From Actinokineospora iranica (GTDB taxonomy: Bacteria > Actinomycetota > Actinomycetes > Mycobacteriales > Pseudonocardiaceae), in contig NZ_FMZZ01000003.1 of NCBI RefSeq assembly GCF_900101685.1, positions 1 to 64,000 of the forward strand: a stretch of 64,000 nucleotides of DNA, written 5' to 3'. The notes beneath the pieces are model-generated. The model was not told the DNA's origin. It searched no databases and saw only the letters and a program-made list of their open reading frames with translations. Made by a program: the position numbers and the translations under genes. The stretch's first letter is position 1. Every line of letters begins with the position of its first letter. Below, piece after piece: positions 24,442 to 35,770 of the stretch.

Positions 24442-25995
24442 ATGAACGGCGCACAGTCACTCATCCGCACGTTGGTCGGCTCCGGTGTGGAGGTGTGTTT
24501 CGCCAACCCCGGCACCTCGGAGATGCACTTCGTCGCCGCCCTGGACGCGGTGCCGGAGATGCGCGGTGTGCTGGCGCTGTTCGAGGGCGTCGTGACAGGC
24601 GCGGCCGACGGCTACGCGCGGATGGCCGACCGTCCCGCCGCGACCCTGCTGCACCTGGGCCCCGGTATGGCCAACGGCATGGCGAACCTGCACAACGCGC
24701 GCCGCGCGCACACCCCGATCGTCAACGTCATCGGCGACCACGCCGTCTACCACAAGGGTTTCGACGCGCCGCTGGAGTCCGACATCGACGCGCTCAACGG
24801 CTGGACGCACGGCTGGAACCGCACGTCGACCGACACCGCGTCCGTGGGCCAGGACGCGGCGGACGCCGTCGCCGCCGCGATGACCGCCCCGGGCCGGATC
24901 GCCAATCTCGTTCTCCCGGCGGATGTTTCGTGGGGTGACGGCGGTGAGGTCGCCGAGCCCGTCGCCCCGCCGGTCCCGGTCCCGGTGGAGGCCGAACGGG
25001 TGCGCGCCATCGCCGACATCGCGCGGTCCGGTGAGTCCACTGTGGTCTTGCTGGGCGCGGGCGCGACCCGCGAACAGGGCCTGCTCGCGGCCAGCCGCAT
25101 CGCGGCGGCGACCGGCGTCAAGGTGTTCGTGGAGACCTTCCCGGCCCGTTTGGAGCGCGGCGCGGGCCTCCCGGCGTTCGACCGTCTCGGTTACCTGGCC
25201 GAGCAGGTGCAGTGGCAGCTCACCGACGTCAAACACCTGGTCCTGGTCGGCGCGAAGGCTCCCGTGTCGTTCTTCGCCTACCCCGGCAAGCCCAGCGAGC
25301 TGACCCCCGACGGCTGCGAGATCCACGTCCTGGCCGACTTGGGCGAGGACACCGCGAAAGCCCTGGCGGACTTGGCCGAGGCCGTCGCCCCCGACACCGC
25401 CCCCGTCTTGCAGGACCCCGTCCGCCCCGAGATGCCCACCGGCGAACTCACCCCGCAGAACTGGGCCCCGGTCATCGGCGCGCTGCTCCCCGAGAACGCG
25501 ATCATCTCCGACGAGGCCAACACCTCCGGCCTGATGATCCCCATGACCACCGTCGGCGCGCCCCGCCACGACCTGCTCACGCTGACCGGCGGCGCCATCG
25601 GCCAGGGCCTCCCGGTGGCGGTCGGCGCGGCTGTCGCCTGCCCGGACCGCCCGGTGGTCTGCCTCCAGTCCGACGGCAGCGCCATGTACACGATCTCCGC
25701 GCTGTGGACCATGGCCCGGGAGAACCTCAACGTCACCACGGTCATCCTCAACAACCGCGCCTACGCGATCCTGCGCATGGAGTTGATGCGTGTCGGCGCG
25801 GAGGGCGCGGGCCCGGCCGCGAACTCGCTGCTGGACCTGGCCAAGCCGGACATGGACTTCGTGAAGGTGGCCGAGGGCATGGGCGTGCCCGCCACCCGCG
25901 CCACCACGGCCGAAGAGCTGGCCGAGCAGTTCGCCAAGGCCCTCGCCGAGCCCGGTCCGCACCTCATCGACGCAATCGTTCCGTCCCTGATCTGA
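24442..25995 (+). CDS. ThDP-dependent enzyme, acetolactate synthase large subunit-like (IlvX / benzoylformate decarboxylase type)
   Basis: A 517-residue thiamine diphosphate enzyme. The N-terminal PYR domain has GVEVCFANPGTSEMHFVAALD and the catalytic Glu in LALFEGVVTGAADGYARM. The C-terminal PP domain has LTLTGGAIGQGLPVAVGAA and a variant ThDP/Mg motif SDGSAMYTISALWT running to VILNNRAY. Close relatives are annotated as acetolactate synthase large subunits, but they lie outside ilvBN operons and look more like decarboxylases. It is transcribed with the FAD oxidase upstream. Product not determined. Confidence 0.85.
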   Translation: MNGAQSLIRTLVGSGVEVCFANPGTSEMHFVAALDAVPEMRGVLALFEGVVTGAADGYARMADRPAATLLHLGPGMANGMANLHNARRAHTPIVNVIGDHAVYHKGFDAPLESDIDALNGWTHGWNRTSTDTASVGQDAADAVAAAMTAPGRIANLVLPADVSWGDGGEVAEPVAPPVPVPVEAERVRAIADIARSGESTVVLLGAGATREQGLLAASRIAAATGVKVFVETFPARLERGAGLPAFDRLGYLAEQVQWQLTDVKHLVLVGAKAPVSFFAYPGKPSELTPDGCEIHVLADLGEDTAKALADLAEAVAPDTAPVLQDPVRPEMPTGELTPQNWAPVIGALLPENAIISDEANTSGLMIPMTTVGAPRHDLLTLTGGAIGQGLPVAVGAAVACPDRPVVCLQSDGSAMYTISALWTMARENLNVTTVILNNRAYAILRMELMRVGAEGAGPAANSLLDLAKPDMDFVKVAEGMGVPATRATTAEELAEQFAKALAEPGPHLIDAIVPSLI

Positions 25996-26374
25996 CCTGG
26001 GTGAGTCCGGCGCTGAGGGGGTCGGCGTCGGAACGTCTGTGGCTGATAGTTGGCCGCTCTTCCGCAGGTCAGGGCGGTCTTCGGTCGTGCCAGGGGAATT
26101 GGCGCGGGCGTTTTCCCGATTCATTCTAGCGGAACTTTCCGGTCCTGGTTCTCGGGAAATCAACGCCGCTTCTCACGTCCTTTTCGACGGTGCCGTGCGG
26201 GCGGACCGGCCGTCGTGCTGGTCAGGCGGCTCTGGCGGGCGACACGCGGGCCGGGGAGGGCGAGACTCCCCATGGATTCCGAGCTAGAGTATTGCCCAGC
26301 CAACAATCGTCTTTCGTATCGGACGCGGCGATTCTTTCATTTTCGATGAAAGATCGGCGTCGGGGAGGAATGGG
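25996..26374. other. Intergenic region upstream of the XRE regulator
   Basis: About 380 bp without a supportable gene. It is lower in GC towards its end, and a perfect 8-bp inverted repeat with a 5-nt loop (26333-26340 / 26346-26353, TCTTTCAT...ATGAAAGA) lies just before the regulator's GTG. This could be an operator or an mRNA hairpin near the ribosome binding site. No clear promoter boxes were identified. Confidence 0.5.
26333..26353 (+). promoter_or_regulatory. Palindrome 21 bp upstream of the XRE gene start
   Basis: TCTTTCAT-TTTCG-ATGAAAGA, perfect arms of 8 bp. It sits directly upstream of the regulator's GTG start, so it is a candidate autoregulatory operator. Function is inferred from position only. 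Confidence 0.4.
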
Positions 26375-27259
26375 GTGAAGGTGTCTCAAGAGGACGCGAA
26401 GGGGTCGACGGTGCCACGCCGCCAACTAGGCCGGTACCTGCGGGATCTGCGCAACAGGGCGCGGTTCCCGGTGAAGTTGGCGGCCACGAAGTTCGAGTGG
26501 TCTGAGACCAAGATGTGGCGGATTGAGTCCGGGCTGACGTCCATGCGCAGCCACGAGGTGGAGATGATGTGTCGGGCCTACGGCGCTCCGGCAGACACCA
26601 CAGCTGCCCTCATGGCGTTGGCCAAGGAGACCAGGGCCAACAGTTGGTGGGTGAGCTACAGCGACATCATCCCTGACTACCTGGATCTCTACATCGGTCT
26701 TGAAGACGTGGCGGCCGAGCTTGAGGGCTACTGGACGGAGCTGGTGCCGGGGCTGCTCCAGACCGAGCGCTACGCCCGCGCCGTGATCGAGGCTGGCCCG
26801 GCCCCAGAACGAGTCGAGCCGAGGGTGCAGCTTCGCATGGCCAGGCAAGTGCTGATATCCCGAATACTGTCTCCACTGTGGGTGAAGATCGTGCTCAATG
26901 AGGCTGTTCTTCACCGCCTGATCGGTGGAACAGAGGTGATGATCGAGCAGCTTCGGCATCTCGTCGTGATGAGTCAGCGGAACAACGTGGCAATTCGGGT
27001 GATGCCGTTCTCGGCCGGTTTCCACCCGGGGGCCGCGACCGGCCCGTTCGCCAAGCTGGACTTCCCGACCGTGGCGAACGGCGCTCCCTCCGAACCGTCC
27101 ACGGTCTACGTCGAGGGTTTCACCGGGTCGCTCTTCCTGGAGAAGCCGAACGAGATCGAGCGCTACAGTAAGGCGTTCGCGGACCTATGGGAAGCCTCGA
27201 TGAGCGAGGTGGAGTCCGTGAACTACATCGCCAAGCTGGCAAGGGAGATGCAGCAATAA
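26375..27259 (+). CDS. XRE-family helix-turn-helix regulator with DUF5753 domain
   Basis: A 294-residue regulator common in actinobacteria. The N-terminal HTH is in RRQLGRYLRDLRNRARFPVK and WSETKMWRIESGLTSM, and the C-terminal DUF5753 domain in ELVPGLLQTERYARAVI, LNEAVLHRLIGG and NVAIRVMPFSAGFHPG. Such proteins are regularly encoded next to DUF397 genes and are thought to act with them, as in the BldB/Scr pairs of Streptomyces. Its TAA overlaps the ATG of the following DUF397 gene, an unusually tight link. The start used is GTG 26375. Confidence 0.9.
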   Translation: MKVSQEDAKGSTVPRRQLGRYLRDLRNRARFPVKLAATKFEWSETKMWRIESGLTSMRSHEVEMMCRAYGAPADTTAALMALAKETRANSWWVSYSDIIPDYLDLYIGLEDVAAELEGYWTELVPGLLQTERYARAVIEAGPAPERVEPRVQLRMARQVLISRILSPLWVKIVLNEAVLHRLIGGTEVMIEQLRHLVVMSQRNNVAIRVMPFSAGFHPGAATGPFAKLDFPTVANGAPSEPSTVYVEGFTGSLFLEKPNEIERYSKAFADLWEASMSEVESVNYIAKLAREMQQ

Positions 27260-27453
27260 TGAGCAGTGACAAGCTGGCCGACGCCCGGTGGTTCAAGAGC
27301 AGTTGGAGCACTCCCGAAGGTGAGTGCGTCGAGGTGGCGTTCTTGGGCGACGGCGAGATCGCGACCCGCGACAGCAAGGTGGGCGGCACCGAGTCGGTGC
27401 TGCTGTTCGGCACCCGCCAGTGGGACGCCTTCGTGCGCAACCTGAACGCCTGA
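27259..27453 (+). CDS. DUF397 domain protein (copy 1)
   Basis: A 64-residue protein: ADARWFKSSWSTPEGECVEVAFL, then IATRDSKVGG and LLFGTRQWDAFVRNL, the complete DUF397 signature. Its ATG overlaps the stop codon of the XRE regulator (TAATG). DUF397 proteins are paired partners of XRE/DUF5753 regulators; their molecular role is not firmly known, and some pairs behave like regulator-antagonist or toxin-antitoxin units. Closely similar to the next gene. Confidence 0.9.
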   Translation: MSSDKLADARWFKSSWSTPEGECVEVAFLGDGEIATRDSKVGGTESVLLFGTRQWDAFVRNLNA

Positions 27454-27467
27454 CAAAACTTCACCGC

Positions 27468-27503
27468 AAGCAGCCCGCCCGCCCCGCCGCGCGCGGGCTG
27501 CTT
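27468..27503 (+). terminator. Hairpin after the first DUF397 gene
   Basis: Perfect 11-bp inverted repeat AAGCAGCCCGC / GCGGGCTGCTT with a 14-nt loop, 15 bp after the stop. There is no T-run, as is normal in high-GC actinobacteria. It may attenuate transcription between the two DUF397 copies. Confidence 0.6.
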
Positions 27504-27562
27504 GACGAACGCGGCCGTGATCACCATCGTGGAGGACGCCCCCCACGCGAAGGAGACGCAGC

Positions 27563-27757
27563 ATGAGCAACGTCAGGCTGTCCGACGCCCGGTGGTTCAA
27601 GAGCAGCCGGAGTAACCACGATCAAGAGTGCGTCGAGGTGGCGTTCCTGGGTGATGGCGAGATCGCGACTCGGGACAGCAAGGTGGGTGGCACCGAGTCG
27701 GTGCTGCTGTTCGGCTCCCGCCAGTGGAACACCTTCGTGCGCGGCTTGAACTCCTGA
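27563..27757 (+). CDS. DUF397 domain protein (copy 2)
   Basis: A 64-residue protein nearly identical in layout to copy 1: SDARWFKSSRSNHDQECVEVAFL, IATRDSKVGGTESVLLFGSRQW. The central 40 residues are almost unchanged, and the DNA is also highly similar, so this is a recent tandem duplication with a period of 304 bp. AAGGAGACGC precedes the ATG. It converges on the MetRS gene, 8 bp away. Whether both copies serve the one upstream regulator is unknown. Confidence 0.88.
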   Translation: MSNVRLSDARWFKSSRSNHDQECVEVAFLGDGEIATRDSKVGGTESVLLFGSRQWNTFVRGLNS

Positions 27758-27765
27758 GTAAGCGC

Positions 27766-29298
27766 TCATGGGCGAGCATGGCTGGTGGCCGTGGAATCCT
27801 CGATGCGGGGAAACAGCGGTCGCGGCTGGGGGAGCTTGCCCTCGTGCTCCCGGACTTGGACCTGGACGCGACCAGCCGCGCCGGGCAGGAACGGCGTCAG
27901 CTCGTCGGCGGTCGTGCGGATCGCGTGGACGAGCATGGCGAGCGCGTCGCTGAGCTTGCCGCCCGCCGCTGAGTCCCCGGTCTTCTCCGCTTTCGCCAGC
28001 GTCCACGGCGCGACCTCGACCACGTAGCGGTTCGCCTCGTCCACGACCTTCCAGAGGGCGGCGGTCGCGCGGCGGAAGTCGAACTCCGCGAGCGCGGCGT
28101 CGACCGCCCCGGGCGCCGAGGCGATGGCTTCCGCGAGGGCGCCGGTCGCGGGTTCGGCGGGCAGCGGCGGGACCACGCCGTCGCGGTACTTGTGGACCAT
28201 GCTGACGGTGCGGTTGACGAGGTTGCCGAGGCCGTTGGCCAGGTCCTCGTGGTAGCGGCTGACCAGCCGGTCGGCGGTGAAGTCCGCGTCACCCACCCGG
28301 GGCACCTCGCGAACCAGCCACCAGCGCAGCGCGTCAACGCCGTACTGGTCCACGATGGCGACCGGGTCGATGGCGTTGCCGAGGCTCTTGCCGAGCTTGC
28401 GGCCGTCGACGGTCAGGTAGTCGTGCACGAAGATCGACGTGGGCAGTGGCTGCCCCGCGCTCATGAGCATCGCGGGCCAGTAGACGGCGTGGAACCGGAC
28501 GATGCCCTTGCCGATGACGTGCGTGCGGTCGTCGGACTCCCGCCACCAGCGCCGGTAGTCGTCGCCGTCGGTGCCGTAGTCGAGGGCGGTGATGTAGTTG
28601 CCCAGGGCGTCCCACCAGACATAAATCACCTGATCGGGGTCGTCGGGCACCGCGATGCCCCACCCGCGGGCACGCTCGATCGACCGCGAGATCGAGAAGT
28701 CCTGCAAACCGCTGTTGATGAACCCGAGAACCTCGTTCCGGCGGCTCGGCGGCTCGATGCGGAGTTCACCTTTCTCGATGAGGTCACGCAACCGGTCCTG
28801 GTAGCGGGACAGCTTGAAGAACCAGTTTTCCTCGCTGACCAGTTGCGGCTTGGTCAGGTGCTCGGGGCACAGCCCGTCGACCAGCTCGGACTCGGCGTAG
28901 AACTGCTCGCAGCCCACGCAGTAGAGGCCCTCGTAGTGCTTGCGGTACAGGTCACCGGACTCGCGCGTGGCCCGCCACAACCGCTCGACCCCGACCTTGT
29001 GCCGCGGATCGCCACTGGTCCGGATGAAGTCGTCAAAACCGATCTCCAACGGCCCCCGTAGATCGCGAAACGCCCCCGCGTTCCGATCAACCAGTTCCGC
29101 CGTCGGGATACCCTCAGCCTCAGCCGCGATAGCGTTCTTCAGCGAGTTGTCATCGGTGCCGGTCAGAAACCGCACCTCATGCCCCCGGTGCCGCCAGTGC
29201 CGCGCCATGACATCCGTCTCCACCAGCTCCATAGCGAACCCCAAGTGCGGCTTGGAGTTCACATACGGAATAGCGGTCGTGATGTAGCGGCGTGCCAT
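27766..29298 (-). CDS. metG: Methionyl-tRNA synthetase, variant HIGH motif
   Basis: A 510-residue class I synthetase charging tRNA-Met. The first signature reads PHLGFA instead of the usual PHIGHA, so the second His of HIGH is Phe. The second signature is RKLGKSLGN in place of KMSKS. A single zinc-knot-like pair is seen (CVGCEQFY and CPEH), and the anticodon-binding helical domain follows WWLVREVPRVGD. No C-terminal EMAP-type tRNA-binding domain. AGGAG lies 8 nt upstream of the ATG at 29296-29298. Many actinobacteria have a second MetRS of this appearance; whether it is the only one here cannot be told. Confidence 0.87.
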   Translation of the reverse strand: MARRYITTAIPYVNSKPHLGFAMELVETDVMARHWRHRGHEVRFLTGTDDNSLKNAIAAEAEGIPTAELVDRNAGAFRDLRGPLEIGFDDFIRTSGDPRHKVGVERLWRATRESGDLYRKHYEGLYCVGCEQFYAESELVDGLCPEHLTKPQLVSEENWFFKLSRYQDRLRDLIEKGELRIEPPSRRNEVLGFINSGLQDFSISRSIERARGWGIAVPDDPDQVIYVWWDALGNYITALDYGTDGDDYRRWWRESDDRTHVIGKGIVRFHAVYWPAMLMSAGQPLPTSIFVHDYLTVDGRKLGKSLGNAIDPVAIVDQYGVDALRWWLVREVPRVGDADFTADRLVSRYHEDLANGLGNLVNRTVSMVHKYRDGVVPPLPAEPATGALAEAIASAPGAVDAALAEFDFRRATAALWKVVDEANRYVVEVAPWTLAKAEKTGDSAAGGKLSDALAMLVHAIRTTADELTPFLPGAAGRVQVQVREHEGKLPQPRPLFPRIEDSTATSHARP

Positions 29299-29485
29299 CA
29301 GGTAGCTCCTGGTTACCGAGTGCTGAGACCACCAGGCTAACGGCACAGACAACCGAAAAACCGCTGAGCGCTCCCTGCCTCGGCCAGCATAGACCGACCT
29401 TGTGGTCCGTTGGGGTGCGGCGGGCCTGGTGAAGATCGGCACTGTGTGTGATTCGTCCGTTCGGTCGATGGTGTCGGGGCGGGTG

Positions 29486-32400
29486 ATGAGTGAGGCTTCG
29501 TCGGGTTTGGTCACGTTTCGCGGGCTGTCGGGGACCGCTCGGATTCCTGGGGGACCGGTGTCTCGTCGCTTCCGCGGCGCGCGTTTCGGTGCGCGCCCGC
29601 TCAGAGCTGCCAAGGTTTTGGTGTCGGCGTTATGTGTGACGTTGGCGGTGTCGTCGGTTCAGGGGTTGACGCCGGTCGCGGCCGCGGAGCAGCCCGCTGG
29701 TCCGGTTGCTGTGGACCCGCGTGATCTGCCGTTGCTTCCGGCGGCGCCCGCGGCGGCTCCGCAGGCTCCTGTGGTGGACCCGAAGGCGGATTTCGGGCCG
29801 TTGGCCAGGCATGACGATGGTGGGTCGCGGTTTGATCCGGAGCGGTCGCGATTGGTGTCGCGGTCGATGTTCGTCGAAGAGTATGAGAATCCGGATGGGT
29901 CGCGGACTCAGAAGCACTCGACGCAGCCGTTGAATGTGCGGGACCAGGCAGGCCAGTGGCAGCCGGTGGACGCGTCTCTTGAGGTGGACGGCAAAACCGG
30001 GCGGGTGAAGGCGAAGCGGCACCCGTTGAACGCCTCCCTCGGCGCTTGGGCGGATGATCCGTCGCTGGTGGCGGTCGAGGTCGACGGTTCCCGGGTGTCG
30101 TTGGGGGTGGAGAAGTCCAACCAGGGGCGTGCGGCGCGGGTCGAGGGGAAGACCGCGCGGTATGCGGATGTGTTGGCGGACACGGACTTGACGTATGAGG
30201 TGACGCCGGGGGCGGTGAAGGAGACCATCGTCCTGAAGAAGGCCCCGGCGAAGGGGTCGTGGCGGTTCACCCTGAAAACCGGCGCGTTGACGCCGAAGTT
30301 GACCGGCGACGGCGCTGTGGTGCTGGTCGATGCCAGTGGTGCGACCAAGATGGTGATGCCGCCGATCGAGACGTGGGACTCTTCGGGCGCACCGGATCGG
30401 GCTCCGGCGACGACCGGTGGCGTGTACGGGTTGGAGCGGGCCGGGAACGACTGGGTGTTGACGGTGTCGGTGGACGAGGCGTGGCTGCGGGACCCGAAGC
30501 GGGTCTACCCGGTCAGCGTCGACCCGACCTTCTCCTTCGGTGTGGTGGACGCGTGGGCGTACCGCAGTGACGGGTTCGTTTGCCAGAACTGCGGTCTGCG
30601 GATCGGGAACAGCCAGGCCGCTGGGGACACCTACAACCGGACGCTGTTCAAGTTCAACTACTCGTCGCTGTTCGGCAAGAACGTCGTGGGTGTGCGGCTG
30701 GACGTCACGCGCAACAACGGGGGCGGGTTCACCAAGGCGTGGGGCTCGGATCTGTTCCACGGCACCGCGTTCGACTACAACGGCGTGGGTCAGCACCTGG
30801 CCAACACGGTGGTCGGCGACGTCGGGAAGTTCACCGACAGCCGGTTGACCTCGTTCCTCAAGGGGCGGGTCGACGCCGGGGACAACAGCGCCTACTTCAT
30901 GCTGCTGGGCACTGAGCAGGCCGGCGCGTTCACCTACAAGAACCTGTCGGCGACGATGCTGGTGGACACCGGTTCGCTGCCGCCGCTGCCGGTGATGACC
31001 GCGCCGCCGAATCACGCGGTACTGACGACGTTGACGCCGACGCTGTCGGTGAACCCGGTGACCGACCCGGACGGGGACCCGGTGTCGTACTGCTTCAGCG
31101 TGGCCACGGGGTCGGACGGCAAGTCCGGCACGGTGATCAACTCCGGGTGCCAGTCCTCGCCGAACTGGACGGTTCCGGTCGGGGTGCTCTCCGATGGTGT
31201 GTCCTACACGTGGTTGTCGAGCACCTACAGCGGGTCGACGCAGAACACGAACCCGTTCGTCGGGCATTTCACGGTGAACCAGCGGATCGGCGACCACGGC
31301 CCGTCTCCTGTGGACAGTGCGGGTCCGGTTTCGGTGAACCTGGCCAACGGCAACGTGTCCACCAGCGCGTCCTCGCCGACGTTCACCACGGTGGGCGGCA
31401 CGGCGGGGGTCACGATGACCTACAACTCCCAGCAGCCGGAGAACCGGGGCCTCAAAGCGTCCTACTTCGACGACGTCTCACACGCGGGGTTGATCAACGA
31501 CGCGCAGCAGCCGGTGCTGATCCGCAACGAGCCGCAGATCAACGCCGACTGGGGCACGAGTTCGCCGTTCGCCCCGGCGTTGGGCGCGGATTGGTGGCTG
31601 GTGCGGTGGGAGGGGTACTTCATCCCGCCCAAGACCGGGTCCTACCAGTTCGCAGGTGTGCACGACGACGGCCCGGTCATCTGGATCAACGGGCAGAAGG
31701 TCTACGACGTCGCCACCCCGAGCGACGTGAACTGGGCCGCGGCCACCTCGGTGTCGCTGACCGCGGGGCAGGCGGTGCCGATCAAGGTCGAGTTGCAGGA
31801 GATGACCGGGCACGCTCGGATGCGGCTGTTCACCCGGGCCACCGGCGCGGACCCGGTGCCCGAGCAGATCGTGCCCGCGGCGTGGCTGGCGACCACCGAT
31901 TCCCCGCCGCTGCCCCAGGGCTGGACCCTCTCGGCCGACCTGGACGGCACCGGGGCCACCTACACCGAAGCGAAGATCACCGACCAGACCATCGTGCTCA
32001 CCGACGCCACCGGCGCGAAGCACACCTGGACGAAGAAGGCCACCGGCGGCTACAGCCCACCGGAGAACGAGGACGGCGTCCTGGGCCTGGACACCACCGG
32101 CCGGGTCACCCTGACCGAGGGCTCGGACGTGTTCGTCTTCCGCACCGACGGCAAGCTCGACACCCAGTCCAACGTCGCCGACTCCCGCAAGCCCGCGGCG
32201 CTGCAGAACATCTACAACGGCACACCGTCGCGGCTGGTCCAGATCAAGGACCCCGTGTCGAACCGCGCGCACCAGCTGTTCTACAACCGGCCCGGCGAGG
32301 ACTGCTACGGCGGCGCGACCCCGCCCGGCGGCGCGGACGCGCTGCCCCCGGCGCAGATGCTGTGCCGCATCGTCTACTGGGACGGCACCCAGACCCGCCT

Positions 32401-35400
32401 GTGGTACGTCGGCGGCCGCCTGTTCCGGATCGAGGACCCGGGCTCGGAGATCACCGACTACAACTACAACATCAACGGGCCGATGGACCAGGTCCGCGAC
32501 AGCCTCTCGGCGGACTGGGTCGCCGCGGACTGGCCCGCCCGGGCCAACACCAACTCCACCACGGTCCTGCACTACTACGACCCGGCCGCGACCAAACCGG
32601 TCATCGGCGAAGTGTGGGCGCCTGAACCGATGCCTGGTCAGCCCAGGCCGAAGCGGTTCTACCGCTACGACCGTCCCAACCGGACAGCGTTCGTCGACAT
32701 CGCCGGAATCACCCCGGCGATCGGGTTCTCCACGAAGGTCGTCTACGACTCCGCCGACCGCCTGCTGTCCACAACGGACGCCACGGGCAAGGTGTCGTCG
32801 CAGACCTGGTCGGTCAAGGACCAGAAGCTGACCTCCACCGACACCGCGGGCCGGGTGTCGACCACGGTGTACGACGCCCAGGACCGCCCGGTCGACTCCT
32901 ACGGGCCCGCACCGGCGTCCTGCTTCACCGGGCAGGTGCCCACGGCCGCGTGCGCGAACACCGTCGCGAAGTCGCACACCAACTACGACGAGAACATCAA
33001 CGGCCTTGCCGTGTCCTTCTACGACAACACCGGTCTGTCCGGAGCGCCGAAGGTCTACGGCACCGGCCTGGGCCTGGCCGACGGCAGGGTCCGTTCCGAC
33101 TGGGACGGCGCCACCGCCCCGGCCCCGGGCGTGTCCCCGACGAACTTCTCGCTGCGCCTGACCGGTGAGATCACCTTCCCCAACACCGGCAACTACACGA
33201 TGGAGCTGCACGCCGACGACGGCGCCCGGCTCTGGATCGACGACACCCTCGTCGCCGACGACTGGCGGCTGGGCGCGGGACGCCCCATCACCGGCGTCTA
33301 CAACAACACCACCGCGGGCTCGGTCCACCGCGTCCGCATCGACTACTACAACGGCGGCGGCCCCGGCCAGCTCCACTTCAACTGGCGCCGCACCCCCGAC
33401 GCCTTCTACGAGCCCATCCCCGGCCAGTACCTCAAGACCCGCTACGGCCTGACCACCTCCACCGTGACCTCGGACTCCGACGGCGTCCCCGACTCGGTGG
33501 CCACCACCAACTACGGCGAGAACGGCCTCGACCCCACCTACGGCCTGGCCACCAGCACCACCTCCGCGGGCCTCACCAGCCGATCCGGCTACGAAACCCC
33601 CGGCGTCGGCTACCTGCGCAAGACCTCGAAGACGATGCCCACCGGCGCGCAGACCGCCTACGCGTTCTACGGCGACACCGAGACCCGCGACAACCCCTGC
33701 ACCCCCGCAGTGGACCCGGTCAACCAGGGCGGCATGGCCAAGATCACCACCATGACCGCCCCCGCCACCGGCGCCGCCCGCACCGACGAGCAGGTCTACG
33801 ACGCCTCCGGCCGCGTCGTGGCCAGAGCGACCGCGGGCGACTGGTCCTGCACCACCTACGACGCCCGCGACCGGGTGACCACCCAGAAGATCCCCGCCAG
33901 CGCCTCCGCAGGGGAACGCATCGTCACCACCAACTACGCCGTCGGCGGGGACCCGCTGACCACCTCGGTCACCGACCACAACGGCACCGTCACCACCCAG
34001 GTCGACCTCCTGGGCCGGGTCGTCGCCTACACCGACGCCCACGGTATGCGCACCGAAACCACCTACAACCAGGCAGGCCGGGTCACTCTCGAAAAGGTCA
34101 TCCCCCCGAATCCCGCCGACCCACCCCAGGAGACCACCAACACCTACGACGACGCGGGCCGAGTCCTCACCACCACACTCGGCACGACCGTGCTGGCCAC
34201 CTCCACCTACGACACCGCTGGCGAGCTGGCCTCGGCCACCTACGCCAACGGCACCGCCCTGACCGCCATCGGCAAGGACACCGCCGGACGCCTCACCTCA
34301 CTGACCTGGAAAACCAGCAACAACGCCGAGGTCGTCTCCGCGGTCACCCGCTCTCGCTCGGGCACCATCGTCGACGAGACCCTCCAAGGCTTCGACGCCC
34401 GCTCCGGACCGAACTACATCTACGACGCCGCCGGACGCCTGACCGAGGCATGGGTGCCCGGACACCACTACACCTACGACTTCACCTCCACCGCCCCCGC
34501 CGGGTGCCCGACCGGCACCCAAGCCAACGCGGGCCTCAACACCAACCGTGTCCGCTTGATCGACCAGACCTCGTCGGGCAGCACCGAAACCGGCTACTGC
34601 TACGACGCCGCCGACCGGATTTTGGCCACGACCGGCCCGAACCCGATCACCAACATCCAGTACAACGCGCACGGCTCCACCACCCAGTACACCCAGGGCG
34701 CGGCCACCACCCACTTCGCCTGGGACGGCGCCGACCGCAACATCAACATCACCACCACCGGCCCCGACCCGGCCAACGTCTCCTACGTCCGAGACGTCAC
34801 CGACCGCATCGTCCGCCGTCTCGCCACTCAAGGAGACACCCAGGCGGATACCCTCTATGGCTACACGTCCTCCGGTGACAGCGCCGAGTACGCCATGGCA
34901 GGAGACAAGAAGTTGCTCACCCGCAGCATCACCCTCCCCGGCGGCGTCCTGCACACCTGGAAACCCGTAGCCGCAGAACAAACCTTCGACCACCCCACCA
35001 TCCGAGGCGACCTCTGCCTCACCACCAACACCACCGGAACCCAGGTCGGCGCCCTCCGCACCTACGGCCCCTACGGCGAACCCGGCATCTTCAACACCGA
35101 CAACGACGGTCTGCCGGACAACCAGCCCGGCCACATGGACTACGGCTGGCTCGGTCAACACCAACGCCCCCACGAACACGCGGGTGCCCTGTCCATCGTC
35201 CAGATGGGCGCCCGCCCCTACAGCCCCGCCCTCGGCCGCTTCCTCACAGTCGACCCCGTCGAAGGCGGCTCCGCCAACGACTACGACTACACCAACGCCG
35301 ACCCCATCAACCAGATTGACCTCGACGGCCGCTGGCCCAGTTGGCGCGATATCGGCAAAGCCCTGGTGATTGGTGCTGGCGTGGTTGGAGCGGTAGCTTG

Positions 35401-35770
35401 CGGCGCGTCCGTGGTTTGTGGAGTGGCCGTTGGTGTCGGCGTGGGTGCGGCGTCGTATGCTGTGAAGAACGCGGGCACATCCAACTTCACGATGGCTGGT
35501 CTGGGAAGGTCGGCACTGGTTGGCGGTGCCTCGGGTTTAGGTTTTGGGGCATTGGGACGGGTCTTCGGACACATGGGCAAGAACGCCAGGTACTTCGGGG
35601 TGACGTTCAACAAGGCCCGCAGTGCCAGGGGGACAGACTTGTACCTGGGAGGCAGGCGCGTGGGTGGTATACACAGCCACCGTTTCCCGGGCCAGAAGTG
35701 GTGGCAGGTAATCCACTACCACCGCAGGCCGGGCATCAAGCAACACCGCCCGTGGCAGAGGGGTTGGTGA
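29486..35770 (+). CDS. Secreted RHS-repeat polymorphic toxin with two PA14 domains
   Basis: A protein of about 2,094 residues. The N-terminus has a basic region ([13 protein letters not shown]) and a signal-like hydrophobic stretch ending near AAAEQ. A DNRLRE-type beta domain (around residues 350-500) follows, then a PA14 domain (about 660-800; [13 protein letters not shown]), RHS/YD repeats, a second PA14 domain (about 1170-1310; [13 protein letters not shown]) and the RHS core ([20 protein letters not shown]). The core ends at [10 protein letters not shown]. The last 145 residues are a variable tip with a glycine-rich hydrophobic part and a His-rich end (HSHRFPG, HYHRRPG), a candidate nuclease-like toxin. 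The start is uncertain (GTG 29402, ATG 29468, ATG 29486, GTG 29558). Confidence 0.88.
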   Translation: MSEASSGLVTFRGLSGTARIPGGPVSRRFRGARFGARPLRAAKVLVSALCVTLAVSSVQGLTPVAAAEQPAGPVAVDPRDLPLLPAAPAAAPQAPVVDPKADFGPLARHDDGGSRFDPERSRLVSRSMFVEEYENPDGSRTQKHSTQPLNVRDQAGQWQPVDASLEVDGKTGRVKAKRHPLNASLGAWADDPSLVAVEVDGSRVSLGVEKSNQGRAARVEGKTARYADVLADTDLTYEVTPGAVKETIVLKKAPAKGSWRFTLKTGALTPKLTGDGAVVLVDASGATKMVMPPIETWDSSGAPDRAPATTGGVYGLERAGNDWVLTVSVDEAWLRDPKRVYPVSVDPTFSFGVVDAWAYRSDGFVCQNCGLRIGNSQAAGDTYNRTLFKFNYSSLFGKNVVGVRLDVTRNNGGGFTKAWGSDLFHGTAFDYNGVGQHLANTVVGDVGKFTDSRLTSFLKGRVDAGDNSAYFMLLGTEQAGAFTYKNLSATMLVDTGSLPPLPVMTAPPNHAVLTTLTPTLSVNPVTDPDGDPVSYCFSVATGSDGKSGTVINSGCQSSPNWTVPVGVLSDGVSYTWLSSTYSGSTQNTNPFVGHFTVNQRIGDHGPSPVDSAGPVSVNLANGNVSTSASSPTFTTVGGTAGVTMTYNSQQPENRGLKASYFDDVSHAGLINDAQQPVLIRNEPQINADWGTSSPFAPALGADWWLVRWEGYFIPPKTGSYQFAGVHDDGPVIWINGQKVYDVATPSDVNWAAATSVSLTAGQAVPIKVELQEMTGHARMRLFTRATGADPVPEQIVPAAWLATTDSPPLPQGWTLSADLDGTGATYTEAKITDQTIVLTDATGAKHTWTKKATGGYSPPENEDGVLGLDTTGRVTLTEGSDVFVFRTDGKLDTQSNVADSRKPAALQNIYNGTPSRLVQIKDPVSNRAHQLFYNRPGEDCYGGATPPGGADALPPAQMLCRIVYWDGTQTRLWYVGGRLFRIEDPGSEITDYNYNINGPMDQVRDSLSADWVAADWPARANTNSTTVLHYYDPAATKPVIGEVWAPEPMPGQPRPKRFYRYDRPNRTAFVDIAGITPAIGFSTKVVYDSADRLLSTTDATGKVSSQTWSVKDQKLTSTDTAGRVSTTVYDAQDRPVDSYGPAPASCFTGQVPTAACANTVAKSHTNYDENINGLAVSFYDNTGLSGAPKVYGTGLGLADGRVRSDWDGATAPAPGVSPTNFSLRLTGEITFPNTGNYTMELHADDGARLWIDDTLVADDWRLGAGRPITGVYNNTTAGSVHRVRIDYYNGGGPGQLHFNWRRTPDAFYEPIPGQYLKTRYGLTTSTVTSDSDGVPDSVATTNYGENGLDPTYGLATSTTSAGLTSRSGYETPGVGYLRKTSKTMPTGAQTAYAFYGDTETRDNPCTPAVDPVNQGGMAKITTMTAPATGAARTDEQVYDASGRVVARATAGDWSCTTYDARDRVTTQKIPASASAGERIVTTNYAVGGDPLTTSVTDHNGTVTTQVDLLGRVVAYTDAHGMRTETTYNQAGRVTLEKVIPPNPADPPQETTNTYDDAGRVLTTTLGTTVLATSTYDTAGELASATYANGTALTAIGKDTAGRLTSLTWKTSNNAEVVSAVTRSRSGTIVDETLQGFDARSGPNYIYDAAGRLTEAWVPGHHYTYDFTSTAPAGCPTGTQANAGLNTNRVRLIDQTSSGSTETGYCYDAADRILATTGPNPITNIQYNAHGSTTQYTQGAATTHFAWDGADRNINITTTGPDPANVSYVRDVTDRIVRRLATQGDTQADTLYGYTSSGDSAEYAMAGDKKLLTRSITLPGGVLHTWKPVAAEQTFDHPTIRGDLCLTTNTTGTQVGALRTYGPYGEPGIFNTDNDGLPDNQPGHMDYGWLGQHQRPHEHAGALSIVQMGARPYSPALGRFLTVDPVEGGSANDYDYTNADPINQIDLDGRWPSWRDIGKALVIGAGVVGAVACGASVVCGVAVGVGVGAASYAVKNAGTSNFTMAGLGRSALVGGASGLGFGALGRVFGHMGKNARYFGVTFNKARSARGTDLYLGGRRVGGIHSHRFPGQKWWQVIHYHRRPGIKQHRPWQRGW

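Noticed and set aside
24457-26163. 568-codon minus-strand frame opposite the ThDP enzyme
   Set aside because: Shadow of codon bias; the plus strand encodes a complete ThDP enzyme.
31478-34042. Very long open frame (854 codons) on the minus strand inside the RHS gene
   Set aside because: Antisense shadow of the high-GC RHS coding sequence; glycine/valine-rich with no motif, while the plus frame has clear PA14 and RHS domains.
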